Positions 1 to 8,387 of a DNA stretch of 64,000 bases are shown here, piece by piece. The position numbers were made by a program, and so were the translations under genes. The notes under the pieces were generated by a model. That model did no database searches. It saw only the letters and a program-made list of their open reading frames with translations, and was not told where the DNA came from. How positions within the stretch are numbered: the stretch's first letter is position 1; the number at the start of each line of letters is the position of its first letter. This DNA is from Absicoccus porci (lineage in GTDB: Bacteria; Bacillota_I; Bacilli_A; Erysipelotrichales; Erysipelotrichaceae): the NCBI RefSeq assembly GCF_003725415.1, contig NZ_RJQC01000002.1:468439-532438 (forward strand), in the 5' to 3' direction.

Positions 1-480
1 CGCTTTGTGCAAATCCTCTTTTTCTTCGGATTTGAAATTTGTCAAGACCCATTGAATGATAGGAATTTGTGGATCACGAGATGTACCTACACGAATACGA
101 TCAAACGTACTTGTACCCATTGCTTGAATAATGGATTTGATGCCATTATGACCACCAGCACTTCCTTTTTGACGCAATCGAATCTTCCCGACTGGTAAAT
201 CAATATCATCATAAATGATCAATACATCTTCACTGCTTTCTTTATAAAAATCTAAAACTTGTCGCAAAGCAAATCCACTATTATTCATATACGTTGTAGG
301 TTTCATTAAGATGACATCTTCTCCATGAATTTTTCCTTTTGCGAAATAAGCCGAAAACTTTTCTTGATCAAAAGAAAGATCACACAATGCAGCTAATGCG
401 TCCATCACCATAAAGCCTGCATTATGTCTTGTATTTTCATATTTTTTTCCGGGATTTCCCAATCCAATAATAATTTTCAT
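1..480 (-). CDS. pth: Peptidyl-tRNA hydrolase, 3' end cut by window
   Basis: Releases tRNA from stalled peptidyl-tRNA in the cytoplasm. The first 160 codons are present and the reading frame runs off the left edge of the window. The N-terminus has the family GLGNPG motif (residues 6-11), NTRHNAG with the catalytic His-19, the MKPTTYMN segment, IYDDIDLP with the conserved Asp, and GSAGGHNG. The ATG at 480 follows a TAGGAG ribosome site. It is the last visible gene of the rpmH-rnpA-yidC-khpB-pth minus-strand run, 40 nt after khpB. Family identity is clear from motifs; only the C-terminus is unseen. Confidence 0.95.
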   Translation of the reverse strand, partial: MKIIIGLGNPGKKYENTRHNAGFMVMDALAALCDLSFDQEKFSAYFAKGKIHGEDVILMKPTTYMNNSGFALRQVLDFYKESSEDVLIIYDDIDLPVGKIRLRQKGSAGGHNGIKSIIQAMGTSTFDRIRVGTSRDPQIPIIQWVLTNFKSEEKEDLHKA

Positions 481-520
481 AACGACTCCTAAAGAAAAAT
501 AACGAGTAAATACTCGTTAT

Positions 521-1147
521 TTATTCAGTTTCTTTTCCTGGTGTATATAAAATATTGATATGACGCTTGTCGCCTTCTCCTTCGGAATGCGTTGAAATAT
601 CTTGCATATTAGCTAAAGCATTATGCACAGCTTTTCTTTCATCGGCACTCATAGGATCTAAGGAAGCATCTATCTTCGTACGACGAACATCTTTGGCAAC
701 ACGAATAGCCATACGACATAATTTGGCATATCGTTCTTGTTTATAGCCATTGACATCGATCAATAAGCCAACTTTTTTCTTAAATTCAGCACTTGCAGCC
801 ATTTTAACCAAACGATTAAATGCTTGTAGAGAGCGACCGGCTTTACCAATCAATATCGCATTATTGGAAGTATTCACATTGATATGATAGAAGCCATCAT
901 CGTTTGAAATAGCTACTTCACCATCTAATTGTGCATTATCGAAATACGTTTGAATATAATCATGAATAAATTGTTCCACATCTTTTTCTACATATACTTC
1001 GATTTCGACTTGTTTACCCAATCCTAAAAAACCAGATTTTTCTTCCGTCACGGTATAGTGAAGTTCATCGACCATTACATTTTTAGCTTGTGCTGCTTGG
1101 TCAAGGGCTTCTTCCAATGTTTTTCCCGTAAATTTTTCAAATGCCAT
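521..1147 (-). CDS. khpB: Jag/KhpB RNA-binding protein (Jag_N-KH-R3H)
   Basis: A 208-residue RNA-binding protein of the Jag (SpoIIIJ-associated) family, which in Firmicutes pairs with KhpA and affects cell elongation and division. Domains in order: Jag_N (about 1-50, with the SGFLGLG turn at 38-44), a KH domain (about 80-150, GKAG loop at 101-104), and R3H (about 150-203, with R171 and H175 as the R-x3-H pair). The frame stays open upstream into yidC, but the start at 1147 is chosen because a GGGGG ribosome site precedes it and Jag_N begins there. It lies 11 nt after yidC, the usual operon order. Confidence 0.93.
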   Translation of the reverse strand: MAFEKFTGKTLEEALDQAAQAKNVMVDELHYTVTEEKSGFLGLGKQVEIEVYVEKDVEQFIHDYIQTYFDNAQLDGEVAISNDDGFYHINVNTSNNAILIGKAGRSLQAFNRLVKMAASAEFKKKVGLLIDVNGYKQERYAKLCRMAIRVAKDVRRTKIDASLDPMSADERKAVHNALANMQDISTHSEGEGDKRHINILYTPGKETE

Positions 1148-1158
1148 TGTTTTTCCCC

Positions 1159-2160
1159 CTACTTTGCTTCTGCTCGATGCATTACACGATGCATTACATA
1201 TTGTTGGACGATACGAATAATGGAACAAATCATCCAGTAGTAGGACATGGCTAATGGCCAACTCAAATACATGAAGGCAAAGATGATGACCATCATGTAC
1301 ATATACATATTCATATTCATTGGATCATTTTGTTTTTCAGATTCACGATAACTATGTTTTTTAACATTGTCTTTCTTATCTTGCCATTTCTTCAACCATT
1401 GTGGAAGCATCGTCGATACCAATTGAGATACAACCATCAATGCATATACAATAATTCCACCAATCATCAAATGTTGAATGGCATACATTGGTGTCGTTGA
1501 TAATCGCATACCAAACGCATATCCTACCAATACTTCATAGGCACGCATCGTCGCATAATACATACCCATCATGATTGGTAATTGCAAGAACATGACCAAC
1601 ATCGATCCAAATGGATGAATATCATATTTCGCATACAAGGCTTGCGTTTCTTGATACATCTTCATTTGTGATTCTTGATCCGTTTTACCTTTGTATTTAT
1701 TTTGAATCTTCGTAAGTTCTGGTTGAATTTCCTGCATTCGCTGGCTAGACATTTGTGACTTACCAGTTAATGCGAATACGATCATCTGCACTAACAATGT
1801 CGTAATGATAATTCCAATACCAGCATCGGTTGCCGCTGAAATTTTATTGATCAACATAGCCATTGGCCAAACAATCAAACCATCAAACCATCCGGTTGAA
1901 AATGCTTGTGAGAACGTTGTTGGTTTTATCGTAATCGTATCATTTGGATCTAACTTTTGATATTGCGTCTTTAATTTAGGATCCGATACACTATCAATAC
2001 TTACATCCTTGCGCTTTACTTGAATCGTTTCACTGGAAATGATCTGATCAACTTTAACTTTTCCATCTTTACCACGTGGTGTTGAACAAGCCGTACATGT
2101 TAATAAGACGAAAAAACAAATGAATAAAATTTTCGATTTTCTACGTAAGAAATCACTCAT
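1159..2160 (-). CDS. yidC: Membrane protein insertase YidC/Oxa1
   Basis: Inserts and folds membrane proteins with or without Sec. The 333-residue protein starts with a lipoprotein-type signal: positive residues, a hydrophobic stretch at about 11-21, and possible lipobox cysteines at 22 or 25. An extracellular segment follows, then the conserved Oxa1 core of about five membrane segments with QLPIMMGMYYA typical of the family. The basic, Met-rich tail ends in a charged helix. It starts 4 nt downstream of rnpA and precedes khpB, the conserved rnpA-yidC-jag arrangement. No second yidC copy is in the window. Confidence 0.94.
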   Translation of the reverse strand: MSDFLRRKSKILFICFFVLLTCTACSTPRGKDGKVKVDQIISSETIQVKRKDVSIDSVSDPKLKTQYQKLDPNDTITIKPTTFSQAFSTGWFDGLIVWPMAMLINKISAATDAGIGIIITTLLVQMIVFALTGKSQMSSQRMQEIQPELTKIQNKYKGKTDQESQMKMYQETQALYAKYDIHPFGSMLVMFLQLPIMMGMYYATMRAYEVLVGYAFGMRLSTTPMYAIQHLMIGGIIVYALMVVSQLVSTMLPQWLKKWQDKKDNVKKHSYRESEKQNDPMNMNMYMYMMVIIFAFMYLSWPLAMSYYWMICSIIRIVQQYVMHRVMHRAEAK

Positions 2161-2164
2161 ATTT

Positions 2165-2506
2165 CTACCTCTTATCCTTCCTCTTCTCCAATCGCTCTTT
2201 ATCTTGCTTTAACTGCTTCCAATTTTCTTGGTAACTCTTTTGATGATAACGAGGACGTACTATGATGATTGTATCAAATGTTTCATTAAAATCATAGATA
2301 TCATCAACCATACTACGTACTTGGCGTTTCACTTTATTGCGTACTACCGCATTACCTAGTTTTTTACCAACCGAAATACCCACACGAGCATGGGATTCCT
2401 TTCTTGGCATGTAGTAGCATACAAATGAGGAAGATAGCACAAACGATCGGTGCTGGATAATTGATGTGAATTCATAACTTTTACAAACTCGATAAGCTTT
2501 TTTCAC
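2165..2506 (-). CDS. rnpA: Ribonuclease P protein component
   Basis: Small basic subunit (113 residues) of RNase P, which removes 5' leaders from pre-tRNAs. The family signature RNKVKRQVR is present, preceded by RVGISVGKKLGNAV. The start is GTG at 2506, supported by AGGAGA 5 nt upstream and the MKKAYRV beginning typical of the family. It lies between rpmH and yidC. A perfect hairpin with a T-run on the minus strand separates it from rpmH, so only part of the rpmH transcription may continue into it. Confidence 0.94.
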   Translation of the reverse strand: MKKAYRVCKSYEFTSIIQHRSFVLSSSFVCYYMPRKESHARVGISVGKKLGNAVVRNKVKRQVRSMVDDIYDFNETFDTIIIVRPRYHQKSYQENWKQLKQDKERLEKRKDKR

Positions 2507-2524
2507 TTGTATCTCCTATCCAGA

Positions 2525-2551
2525 CAAAAAAATCACCAGTCTTGGTGATTT
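2525..2551 (-). terminator. Terminator/attenuator between rpmH and rnpA
   Basis: A perfect 9-bp inverted repeat (AAATCACCA / TGGTGATTT, loop of 4) starts right after the rpmH stop codon and is followed on the minus strand by seven T. It should make rpmH the most abundant message and lower rnpA-yidC expression. Confidence 0.75.
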
Positions 2552-2686
2552 CTATGCGGATAATACCTTTCTACCTTTTGCTCTTCTGCTAGAAAGAACT
2601 TTACGACCACCTTTGGTTGCCATTCTTGCACGGAAACCATGCGTTCTTTGATGTTTCTTCTTACTTGGCTGATATGTTCTCTTCAT
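2552..2686 (-). CDS. rpmH: 50S ribosomal protein L34
   Basis: A 44-residue, very basic ribosomal protein beginning MKRTYQPSK and ending VLSA, with the L34 signature [18 protein letters not shown] and the [13 protein letters not shown] tail. It sits in the large subunit. The start at 2686 is preceded by GAGGGG at normal distance. It is the first gene of the minus-strand run that faces away from dnaA; in most bacteria it adjoins dnaA directly, but here a FemAB gene lies between. Confidence 0.96.
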   Translation of the reverse strand: MKRTYQPSKKKHQRTHGFRARMATKGGRKVLSSRRAKGRKVLSA

Positions 2687-2737
2687 ATTTCACACCCCTC
2701 AGTCTATATTCACTTTTTTCAAATAAGATTGCAGTAC

Positions 2738-2767
2738 ATTATAAGCATAATTTATTTCTAAAGTCAA
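2738..2767 (-). promoter_or_regulatory. Promoter of rpmH
   Basis: On the minus strand TTGACT (2767-2762) and TATAAT (2743-2738) are separated by 18 bp, placing the start of transcription near 2731, about 45 nt before the rpmH ATG. Confidence 0.75.
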
Positions 2768-2771
2768 TAAA

Positions 2772-3986
2772 TTATTGCTCTTTCGCACGAGATTTCGCTA
2801 TTGTATATGCTTTTTCACTCAATTTGAATAGTGGTTTATTCACGGGTAAATCAAATTCACCAATAAATTCATTAATATGCGGATGATAAATTTCTTTAAA
2901 ATCAACTAATCCGCCACTTAAATTGCCTTCAATACCACCCATATTACTTTGTTTACATCCTTGATCAAAACAGCGTTGCATTGTTTCATACCAAGTTAAA
3001 TATGGCCCCATTAAACGTTTAAATTGATCATTCATACCAGCATATAGTATTTCTGCCGTTTTTCCATATATAATAGTTAATGTACCGCATATACAAACTA
3101 TATCTCCATATTTTTTTTGATCTTCACTATATTGTGTAATTTTCTTTTCCAAGGATACTTTTAATTCTTCCAATGTGAACCGTTTCTTTTTCGCATTTTC
3201 TGGACAATTCTTTAAATCCTCCATACATTTTTTATATCGTTCTTGTGATTTTTTTAAGTTATCAACAATTGAAAAATATCCTAAAGTAATAAAAGCATTG
3301 TCCTTATATATATCTAATAATTCTTGAAAATATTTTTTTGAACGCAACTGAATCCCTTTTCGTTTTTCAGTACATTTCATCACATCTACAAAGTCATCCA
3401 ATAATTCTATTTGTCCAAAACGAACCTGCAATTCATTTTTTTGGGCAATTTTGAGATTCTTTTTTCCTTTTTTTGTTAATTGATCTTTTCCAAAATCCGT
3501 GTAATATTCCACCATATGAAATCGTGGCTGTACGGTAGATGTAAAATCTTGCGTAAATCCATGATGAACAGTTCCAATTTTTTGAATATTTTTAAATTTC
3601 GTTTCATAAGATATTGTATTTTTTTCTTCATCTAAATGATGGCTAGAAATCAAAATAGCTGGATCAAACTTGATAAATAAACAATGACGTTTTTTCGCAA
3701 TGCGTTTTAATTCTTGAAAATAATATCCCACTAATCGTTCATTCTCATAATCTAAGATCGGACCACGAGGAATATAGAACATGGTTCTATGAAGAGGTAA
3801 CTTTCGAATCAAGACCAAACCGGTTGCTACTAATTTTTGATGATCATAGACACCTGTATATATATGATCCCAATTATTTTTTACGTTTGCCCAATCATAA
3901 CTCTGTAACAAGTTACATAATGGATGTTTTTTCACAAATGTATCGTATTCATCTTTCGGGATGTTTGTTTCGAATTGATATGCCAT
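2772..3986 (-). CDS. FemAB-family peptidoglycan bridge aminoacyltransferase
   Basis: A 404-residue cytoplasmic enzyme of the FemABX/MurMN family, which transfers amino acids from aminoacyl-tRNA to the lipid-linked peptidoglycan precursor to build the interpeptide bridge. Evidence: the two-lobe layout with FIPRGPILDYEN (first lobe), RKGIQLRSKKYF (second lobe), and a charged coiled-coil arm at about residues 238-285 between the GNAT-like halves. The C-terminus has the NMGGIEG...GLVDFKE pattern of the family. Length matches (about 400-420). Start at 3986 has AAGGAT upstream. The amino acid added cannot be read from sequence. The gene lies between rpmH and oriC, an unusual place. Confidence 0.88.
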   Translation of the reverse strand: MAYQFETNIPKDEYDTFVKKHPLCNLLQSYDWANVKNNWDHIYTGVYDHQKLVATGLVLIRKLPLHRTMFYIPRGPILDYENERLVGYYFQELKRIAKKRHCLFIKFDPAILISSHHLDEEKNTISYETKFKNIQKIGTVHHGFTQDFTSTVQPRFHMVEYYTDFGKDQLTKKGKKNLKIAQKNELQVRFGQIELLDDFVDVMKCTEKRKGIQLRSKKYFQELLDIYKDNAFITLGYFSIVDNLKKSQERYKKCMEDLKNCPENAKKKRFTLEELKVSLEKKITQYSEDQKKYGDIVCICGTLTIIYGKTAEILYAGMNDQFKRLMGPYLTWYETMQRCFDQGCKQSNMGGIEGNLSGGLVDFKEIYHPHINEFIGEFDLPVNKPLFKLSEKAYTIAKSRAKEQ

Positions 3987-4393
3987 ACAAATCCTTCTTT
4001 CTTTCGTATGTTCTATTATGGTACAGATTTCCTTCTAGAATCAAGTCTATTATACAAAAGTTTTCCCCATTTTATGGGGATTTTCTTTTTCATTTTTCCT
4101 CACTTTTCTTCGTATTCCTCTTTTTTTCCTGTTCTTATCCTCTCTTTTTTGAATGAATTTTGTTTGTTTGTATTTTCCCGGGGAAAATGTGGATAACTTT
4201 AAATATCCCTTTATATATCGCATAATTTAAGCTATTTTATTCCCCATACCGCATACTTTTCCCCAATGGTTTTCCCCGTTTTCCCCATTTTATCCACCTT
4301 TGTTTTATTTTTCCCCATTTATATGTTTTCCTCGGACGAGGATAACTTTTATAGCTATACCTTCCCTTTCTATTTTCGTGTATAATAAAACGT
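3987..4393. other. Putative oriC upstream of dnaA
   Basis: A 407-bp gene-free spacer between the divergent FemAB gene and dnaA. A perfect DnaA box (TTATCCACA, minus strand) lies at 4189-4197, a one-mismatch box TTATCCACC at 4290-4298, and a weaker TTATCCTCG (minus) at 4337-4345. TTTTCCCC occurs exactly at 4061, 4257, 4270, 4279 and 4309, with near copies at 4173 and 4240. An AT-rich stretch at 4197-4241 could be the unwinding element. Palindromes lie at 4064-4080 and 4172-4188. Similar words recur after dnaA, so the origin is probably bipartite around dnaA, as in B. subtilis. Confidence 0.85.
4379..4393 (+). promoter_or_regulatory. -10 element of dnaA; leaderless start predicted
   Basis: TATAAT at 4381-4386 ends 7 nt before the dnaA ATG and there is no ribosome site between. 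Transcription would begin at or next to the start codon. No good -35 was seen. Confidence 0.6.
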
Positions 4394-5734
4394 ATGAATC
4401 AATATGAAACGTTATGGAAAGAAACATTAGAAGCAATAAAAAACAATTTTAATCCAGATACTTTTTCTTGGATTTGTAAAACAAGTTTATTTCGTATTGA
4501 AGATGGTATGGCATATGTGTCATATCGCTCTGTCATTACGAAAAACATTATGTCCGATGCCAATACCAAGGATTTATTCGAACAATATTTAAGTGAAATG
4601 TGGGGAGAGCCTGTCCATATTCAATTAATGCATTATCGTGAAGTCGAAAAAATGATGCCCGAAGAAATTGTTCAACGACGTACGAAAGAATTGGTACAGA
4701 CAAAATTCAATGCAGATTATACCTTTGAAAACTTTGTACAGGGAAAATCCAATCAAGGTGCGTATGCTGCTTGTTTTCATTGCTGTGTTGAAGACTCACA
4801 TACCTTTAATCCTATTTTGATTTATGGTAATTCCGGATTAGGAAAAACCCATCTTCTACATGCGATTGGTAACTATCTTCAAAAAGAACGGCCTGAAAAA
4901 AAAGTGTTTTATGCCTATAGTGGTGATTTGGTTTCCATTTTGATTGATGCGATGAAAACCCACAATGTGCAATCCAATACTGTAGAAATGGTCCAAGCCC
5001 AACTTATTGATAATGACTACTTCTTGATCGATGATATTCAAAATTTGACGCAATCGAGTTCACAAGAAATCTTTTTTAAAGTCTACAATTCTTTAATTGC
5101 GAAAGGTGCACAAATTGTGATCACCAGTGATATGCATCCAAATGAACTAGAAGGCATTCAAAATCGTTTAATTTCTCGTTTTAATAATGGCTTACCTATT
5201 AATATATTGAAACCAGAATTTGATACGAGTCGGGCTATCTTACGTAAAAAGTTAGAAGGCTATGAAGAAGCTTGTCAAATCAATGATGAGACGATTGATT
5301 TCTTAGCGCATAAATTTTCAGATGATGTACGTAAACTAGAAGGAAGCTTACGTACTTTGGTTTTCAATGCCACATTGGAAAATGTCGATGTGATCGATTT
5401 ACCCTTTGCACAACGTGTATTATCTGGGCAATTGATCGTCGCGAAACCGAATAAATTAACGCCAAAACAAATCAAGAAAGTAGTAACAAAATTTTATGGA
5501 CTTTCTTATAATGAAGTAGAAGGAAAATCACGACAAAAAAAATTAGTCAACGCGCGTCATATGATCGTCTATCTTTGTCATGAAACATTGGGTACATCTT
5601 GGACGCAAATTGGTCAGGAATTAGGTAATCGTGATCATTCCACTATTAAATCGTCGTATGATCGAGCGATTAAGTTATTAAAAACGGATACTGCTTTTCA
5701 AATTGCCATGAATAAAATCAAAGATTCCCTCTAA
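4394..5734 (+). CDS. dnaA: Chromosomal replication initiator DnaA
   Basis: Binds DnaA boxes, oligomerises and melts oriC. 446 residues: domain I (about 1-80), a short linker, the AAA+ domain with Walker A GNSGLGKT (145-152) and Walker B LIDDIQ (211-216), and the C-terminal helix-turn-helix domain with signature GNRDHSTIKSS (411-421). The base-contacting D-H-S-T of the signature is conserved, so classical boxes should be recognised. The ATG at 4394 starts at the family's usual N-terminus (NQYETLWKETLEAIK) but has no Shine-Dalgarno sequence. Followed by a 136-bp spacer and dnaN. Confidence 0.97.
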   Translation: MNQYETLWKETLEAIKNNFNPDTFSWICKTSLFRIEDGMAYVSYRSVITKNIMSDANTKDLFEQYLSEMWGEPVHIQLMHYREVEKMMPEEIVQRRTKELVQTKFNADYTFENFVQGKSNQGAYAACFHCCVEDSHTFNPILIYGNSGLGKTHLLHAIGNYLQKERPEKKVFYAYSGDLVSILIDAMKTHNVQSNTVEMVQAQLIDNDYFLIDDIQNLTQSSSQEIFFKVYNSLIAKGAQIVITSDMHPNELEGIQNRLISRFNNGLPINILKPEFDTSRAILRKKLEGYEEACQINDETIDFLAHKFSDDVRKLEGSLRTLVFNATLENVDVIDLPFAQRVLSGQLIVAKPNKLTPKQIKKVVTKFYGLSYNEVEGKSRQKKLVNARHMIVYLCHETLGTSWTQIGQELGNRDHSTIKSSYDRAIKLLKTDTAFQIAMNKIKDSL

Positions 5735-5870
5735 TTTTTTTCCCTGGTTTTCCATAGTTGAAAATGGGCTGAATAAACGATAAACATCGTTATTTGGCAA
5801 AAGTTATCCCCGTTTTCCCCAGGTTATTGTTAATCAATAAACATATATAGTAATAAAGGAGATTCAAATT
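5735..5870. other. dnaA-dnaN spacer with DnaA-box-like elements
   Basis: Contains TTATCCCCG (5804-5812) directly followed by TTTTCCCCA (5813-5821), plus TTTTTCCCTGG near 5737. These repeat the words seen upstream of dnaA and suggest a second origin subregion. AAAGGAG before 5871 is the dnaN ribosome site. Confidence 0.6.
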
Positions 5871-6992
5871 ATGAAATTTACTATTGATCGAAAATATTTT
5901 TATAATCAATTGTCCATTGTATCGCGAGCTATTAGTTCTTTTTCGCCTTTACCTGCTTTATCTGGTATTTGTATTAATGTACAGGATGATCATATTGTAT
6001 TAACGGGTAGTGATTCGAATATTTCAATACGTTCACATATATATAAAGGAGAAGAAAATCAACTTCAAATCGCATCTACGGGTTCTATCGTATTAGAATC
6101 TCGTTATTTATTGGAAATTATTCATAAGATTGAATCAACCATCGTAGAATTGGAAGTTATGGACTTTGAATTGGTTCGTATCACAAGTACCAATGGTAAA
6201 TTTAATTTAAATGGTATGGAAGCGAGTCAATATCCAAACATTGATTTTGATCAACCGTCCAATATGATTGAATTATCAAAGTATACGTTATCGCAAATTG
6301 TATCGCAAACCGCATTTGCTTGTAGCGAAAATGATCAGCGTCCCGTATTGAGTGGTGTGAATTTTGCTGCCAAAGATGGCTATCTTTATTGTTCAGGTAC
6401 TGATTCGTATCGTTTGGCAAGAAAAACCATTACTTTAAATGAGAATGCTAATTTTAATATCACGATTCCAAGCAAGTCGTTACAAGAAGTTGTTCGTTCC
6501 CTTTCAGAAGATATTGACAAGGTCCAACTATATATTGATTCAAAGAAAGCCCAATTTGTGTTTGGTAAGACCATTTTCCAAACAAGATTATTGGATGGTA
6601 CTTTCCCTAGTGTTGAAAAAATTATTCCTACATCTTCAGTAGCTTCCATGGTTGTGGATGCGCATGAATTGGCTAGTGTTATCGATCGTACCAATTTTAT
6701 TCGTAATGACAAAGTGCATTTGGTTAAATTGGAATGTAGTCCAGAAATTGTTCGAATCAAGACCAATTCCACAGAAATTGGTAGTAGTGATGAAGTATTA
6801 ACGGATTGTATGTACAAAGGTGATAATTTAACATTAACTTGTAATGGTAGTTATATCTTGGATGCTATTCGTGCATTAAGTGGATCCAAAGTTGATCTAG
6901 AATTTTCAGGAGATATGAGGCCAATTCGTATCTTAAATCCAGAAGATGATTCCATTGTCATCGTGGTCGTTCCAGTGCGTAGCTATGATTAA
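5871..6992 (+). CDS. dnaN: DNA polymerase III beta sliding clamp
   Basis: Ring-shaped clamp that tethers DNA polymerase III to DNA. 373 residues, the usual length, made of three similar clamp folds; typical family stretches include MKFTIDRKYFYNQLS at the start, RPVLSGVNF in the second domain, DGTFPSVEKIIP, and the C-terminal DDSIVIVVVPVR. Start is backed by AAAGGAG 9 nt upstream. It follows dnaA across the second origin spacer and ends at a strong terminator, separating it from yaaA-recF-gyrB. Confidence 0.96.
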   Translation: MKFTIDRKYFYNQLSIVSRAISSFSPLPALSGICINVQDDHIVLTGSDSNISIRSHIYKGEENQLQIASTGSIVLESRYLLEIIHKIESTIVELEVMDFELVRITSTNGKFNLNGMEASQYPNIDFDQPSNMIELSKYTLSQIVSQTAFACSENDQRPVLSGVNFAAKDGYLYCSGTDSYRLARKTITLNENANFNITIPSKSLQEVVRSLSEDIDKVQLYIDSKKAQFVFGKTIFQTRLLDGTFPSVEKIIPTSSVASMVVDAHELASVIDRTNFIRNDKVHLVKLECSPEIVRIKTNSTEIGSSDEVLTDCMYKGDNLTLTCNGSYILDAIRALSGSKVDLEFSGDMRPIRILNPEDDSIVIVVVPVRSYD

Positions 6993-7016
6993 AAGGCCGA
7001 TTTCGGCCTTTTTTTT
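6991..7016 (+). terminator. Terminator of dnaN
   Basis: Hairpin AAGGCCG-ATTT-CGGCCTT followed by eight T, immediately after the dnaN stop codon. Confidence 0.9.
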
Positions 7017-7092
7017 ATGCTATGTAGGGAGGGTCAATATAGTAAACAAATGCGTATTATGGTATAATAAGACAGTGAAAAGGGGTATTTTC

Positions 7093-7296
7093 ATGCATTT
7101 TACATTAGAAAATGAATATATTACACTTTCTCAATTACTTAAGGCTTGTGATGTATTACCATCTGGAGGCATGGTCAAAGCCTATTTGGCAGATCATTAC
7201 GTATTGGTCAATGGCGAAAAAGAAAATCGTCGAGGTCGAAAACTATATGCCAATGATGTCGTGGAAATCGATGACAAGAGGATCTTGATCCAATGA
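7093..7296 (+). CDS. yaaA: S4-domain RNA-binding protein YaaA
   Basis: A 67-residue S4-like protein found between dnaN and recF in many Firmicutes; members have been linked to ribosome assembly and to RecF regulation, but the role is not settled. It shows the S4 pattern: ITLSQLLKACDVLPSGGMVKAYL, then VLVNGEKENRRGRKLYANDVVEI. A longer frame reaches back into dnaN, but the start at 7093 follows AGGGG and matches the family's N-terminus. A TATAAT near 7061 gives it a promoter after the dnaN terminator. Its TGA overlaps the recF ATG (ATGA). Confidence 0.9.
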   Translation: MHFTLENEYITLSQLLKACDVLPSGGMVKAYLADHYVLVNGEKENRRGRKLYANDVVEIDDKRILIQ

Positions 7297-8387
7297 ATCT
7301 GCAAAAACTAGAACTTGTTCATTTTCGAAATTATGAAAGAAGTTCTTATCAGTTTGAGCCTGCTTGTGTGCATTGTTTATATGGCAATAATGCGCAAGGT
7401 AAAACTAATATCATTGAGGCTATCTATTTTTTAAGTCATTTACGTTCTTTTCGCACATCCCATATCGATAGTTTGACCATGCATCAAAAAGAATGGATGA
7501 GTATTTCTGCTTGGATTGAATCGCATGGTCACAATGAACAATTGAAAATCGTTGTTTCCCAAAAGAAAAAACATTTATTTGTTTATCAAGATCCGGTCCG
7601 ACGATATTCTGATTTCATTGGAAAAGTCAATGCCATCTTGTTTTGTCCGGATGATATGCTTTTATTTCAACAATCGCCACGTTCTCGGCGTCGTTTTATT
7701 GATATGGAACTCATGAAATTATCACATACATATACGGCGACGTTATCTCATTTTCAATCCCTATTGAAACAAAGAAATCGGCTATTAAAACAAGATGTTT
7801 TGGATGATCTTTTATTGAATACATTAACGGAACAGATGATTCAAGATGAAGAAATCATCATTTCACAACGGGCGAAGTTTGTGAAGGAATGGATGGATCA
7901 GTCACGTTCTCTATATCCTTTTTTTTCGGAACAGAAAGAAAGAATCGATGCACATTACCAAACGTTTGTGAAATGGGATCATCTACAGGAAAATCTAAAG
8001 ATGGCCTATGAAAAAAGTTTAGAAAGAGATAAACAATATCGACAAACGACATTTGGTATCCATAAAGATGACATAGTTTTTCTATTGAATGAAAAACCTC
8101 TGCATGAAGTGGGATCACAAGGACAAAAGCGTAGTTTTTTATTAGCGATGAAGCTAGGTCTGGCCCAAATTATTTATGAAAAGACCCAACAATATCCGAT
8201 TTTATTATTGGATGATGTTTTTAGTGAATTGGATCCCATTCGCCAAAAACAATTGATCCAACATTTACCGCAGTCGATGCAAGTATTTATCACATCTACG
8301 GAACCTATCGATAAACATTGGTTTGGTAATCGTTCGGTTCGTTTTTATCATATTGAAGACGGTGCTCTTCGGGAGGTACAACCATGA
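7293..8387 (+). CDS. recF: DNA replication and repair protein RecF
   Basis: SMC-like ATPase that helps RecO/RecR load RecA at gaps. 364 residues with Walker A GNNAQGKT (31-38), the ABC-type signature [16 protein letters not shown] and Walker [14 protein letters not shown] near the C-terminus. It overlaps yaaA by 4 nt (ATGA) and gyrB by 4 nt, so the three are translationally coupled. recR, its partner, lies about 8.5 kb downstream. Confidence 0.96.
   Translation: MNLQKLELVHFRNYERSSYQFEPACVHCLYGNNAQGKTNIIEAIYFLSHLRSFRTSHIDSLTMHQKEWMSISAWIESHGHNEQLKIVVSQKKKHLFVYQDPVRRYSDFIGKVNAILFCPDDMLLFQQSPRSRRRFIDMELMKLSHTYTATLSHFQSLLKQRNRLLKQDVLDDLLLNTLTEQMIQDEEIIISQRAKFVKEWMDQSRSLYPFFSEQKERIDAHYQTFVKWDHLQENLKMAYEKSLERDKQYRQTTFGIHKDDIVFLLNEKPLHEVGSQGQKRSFLLAMKLGLAQIIYEKTQQYPILLLDDVFSELDPIRQKQLIQHLPQSMQVFITSTEPIDKHWFGNRSVRFYHIEDGALREVQP

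Noticed and set aside
1148..1261. Longer khpB start at 1261 reaching into yidC
   Set aside because: The extra codons are not Jag-like and the ribosome site lies before 1147.
6386..6817. Antisense 143-codon open frame within dnaN
   Set aside because: Shadow frame opposite dnaN; no start signal or motif.
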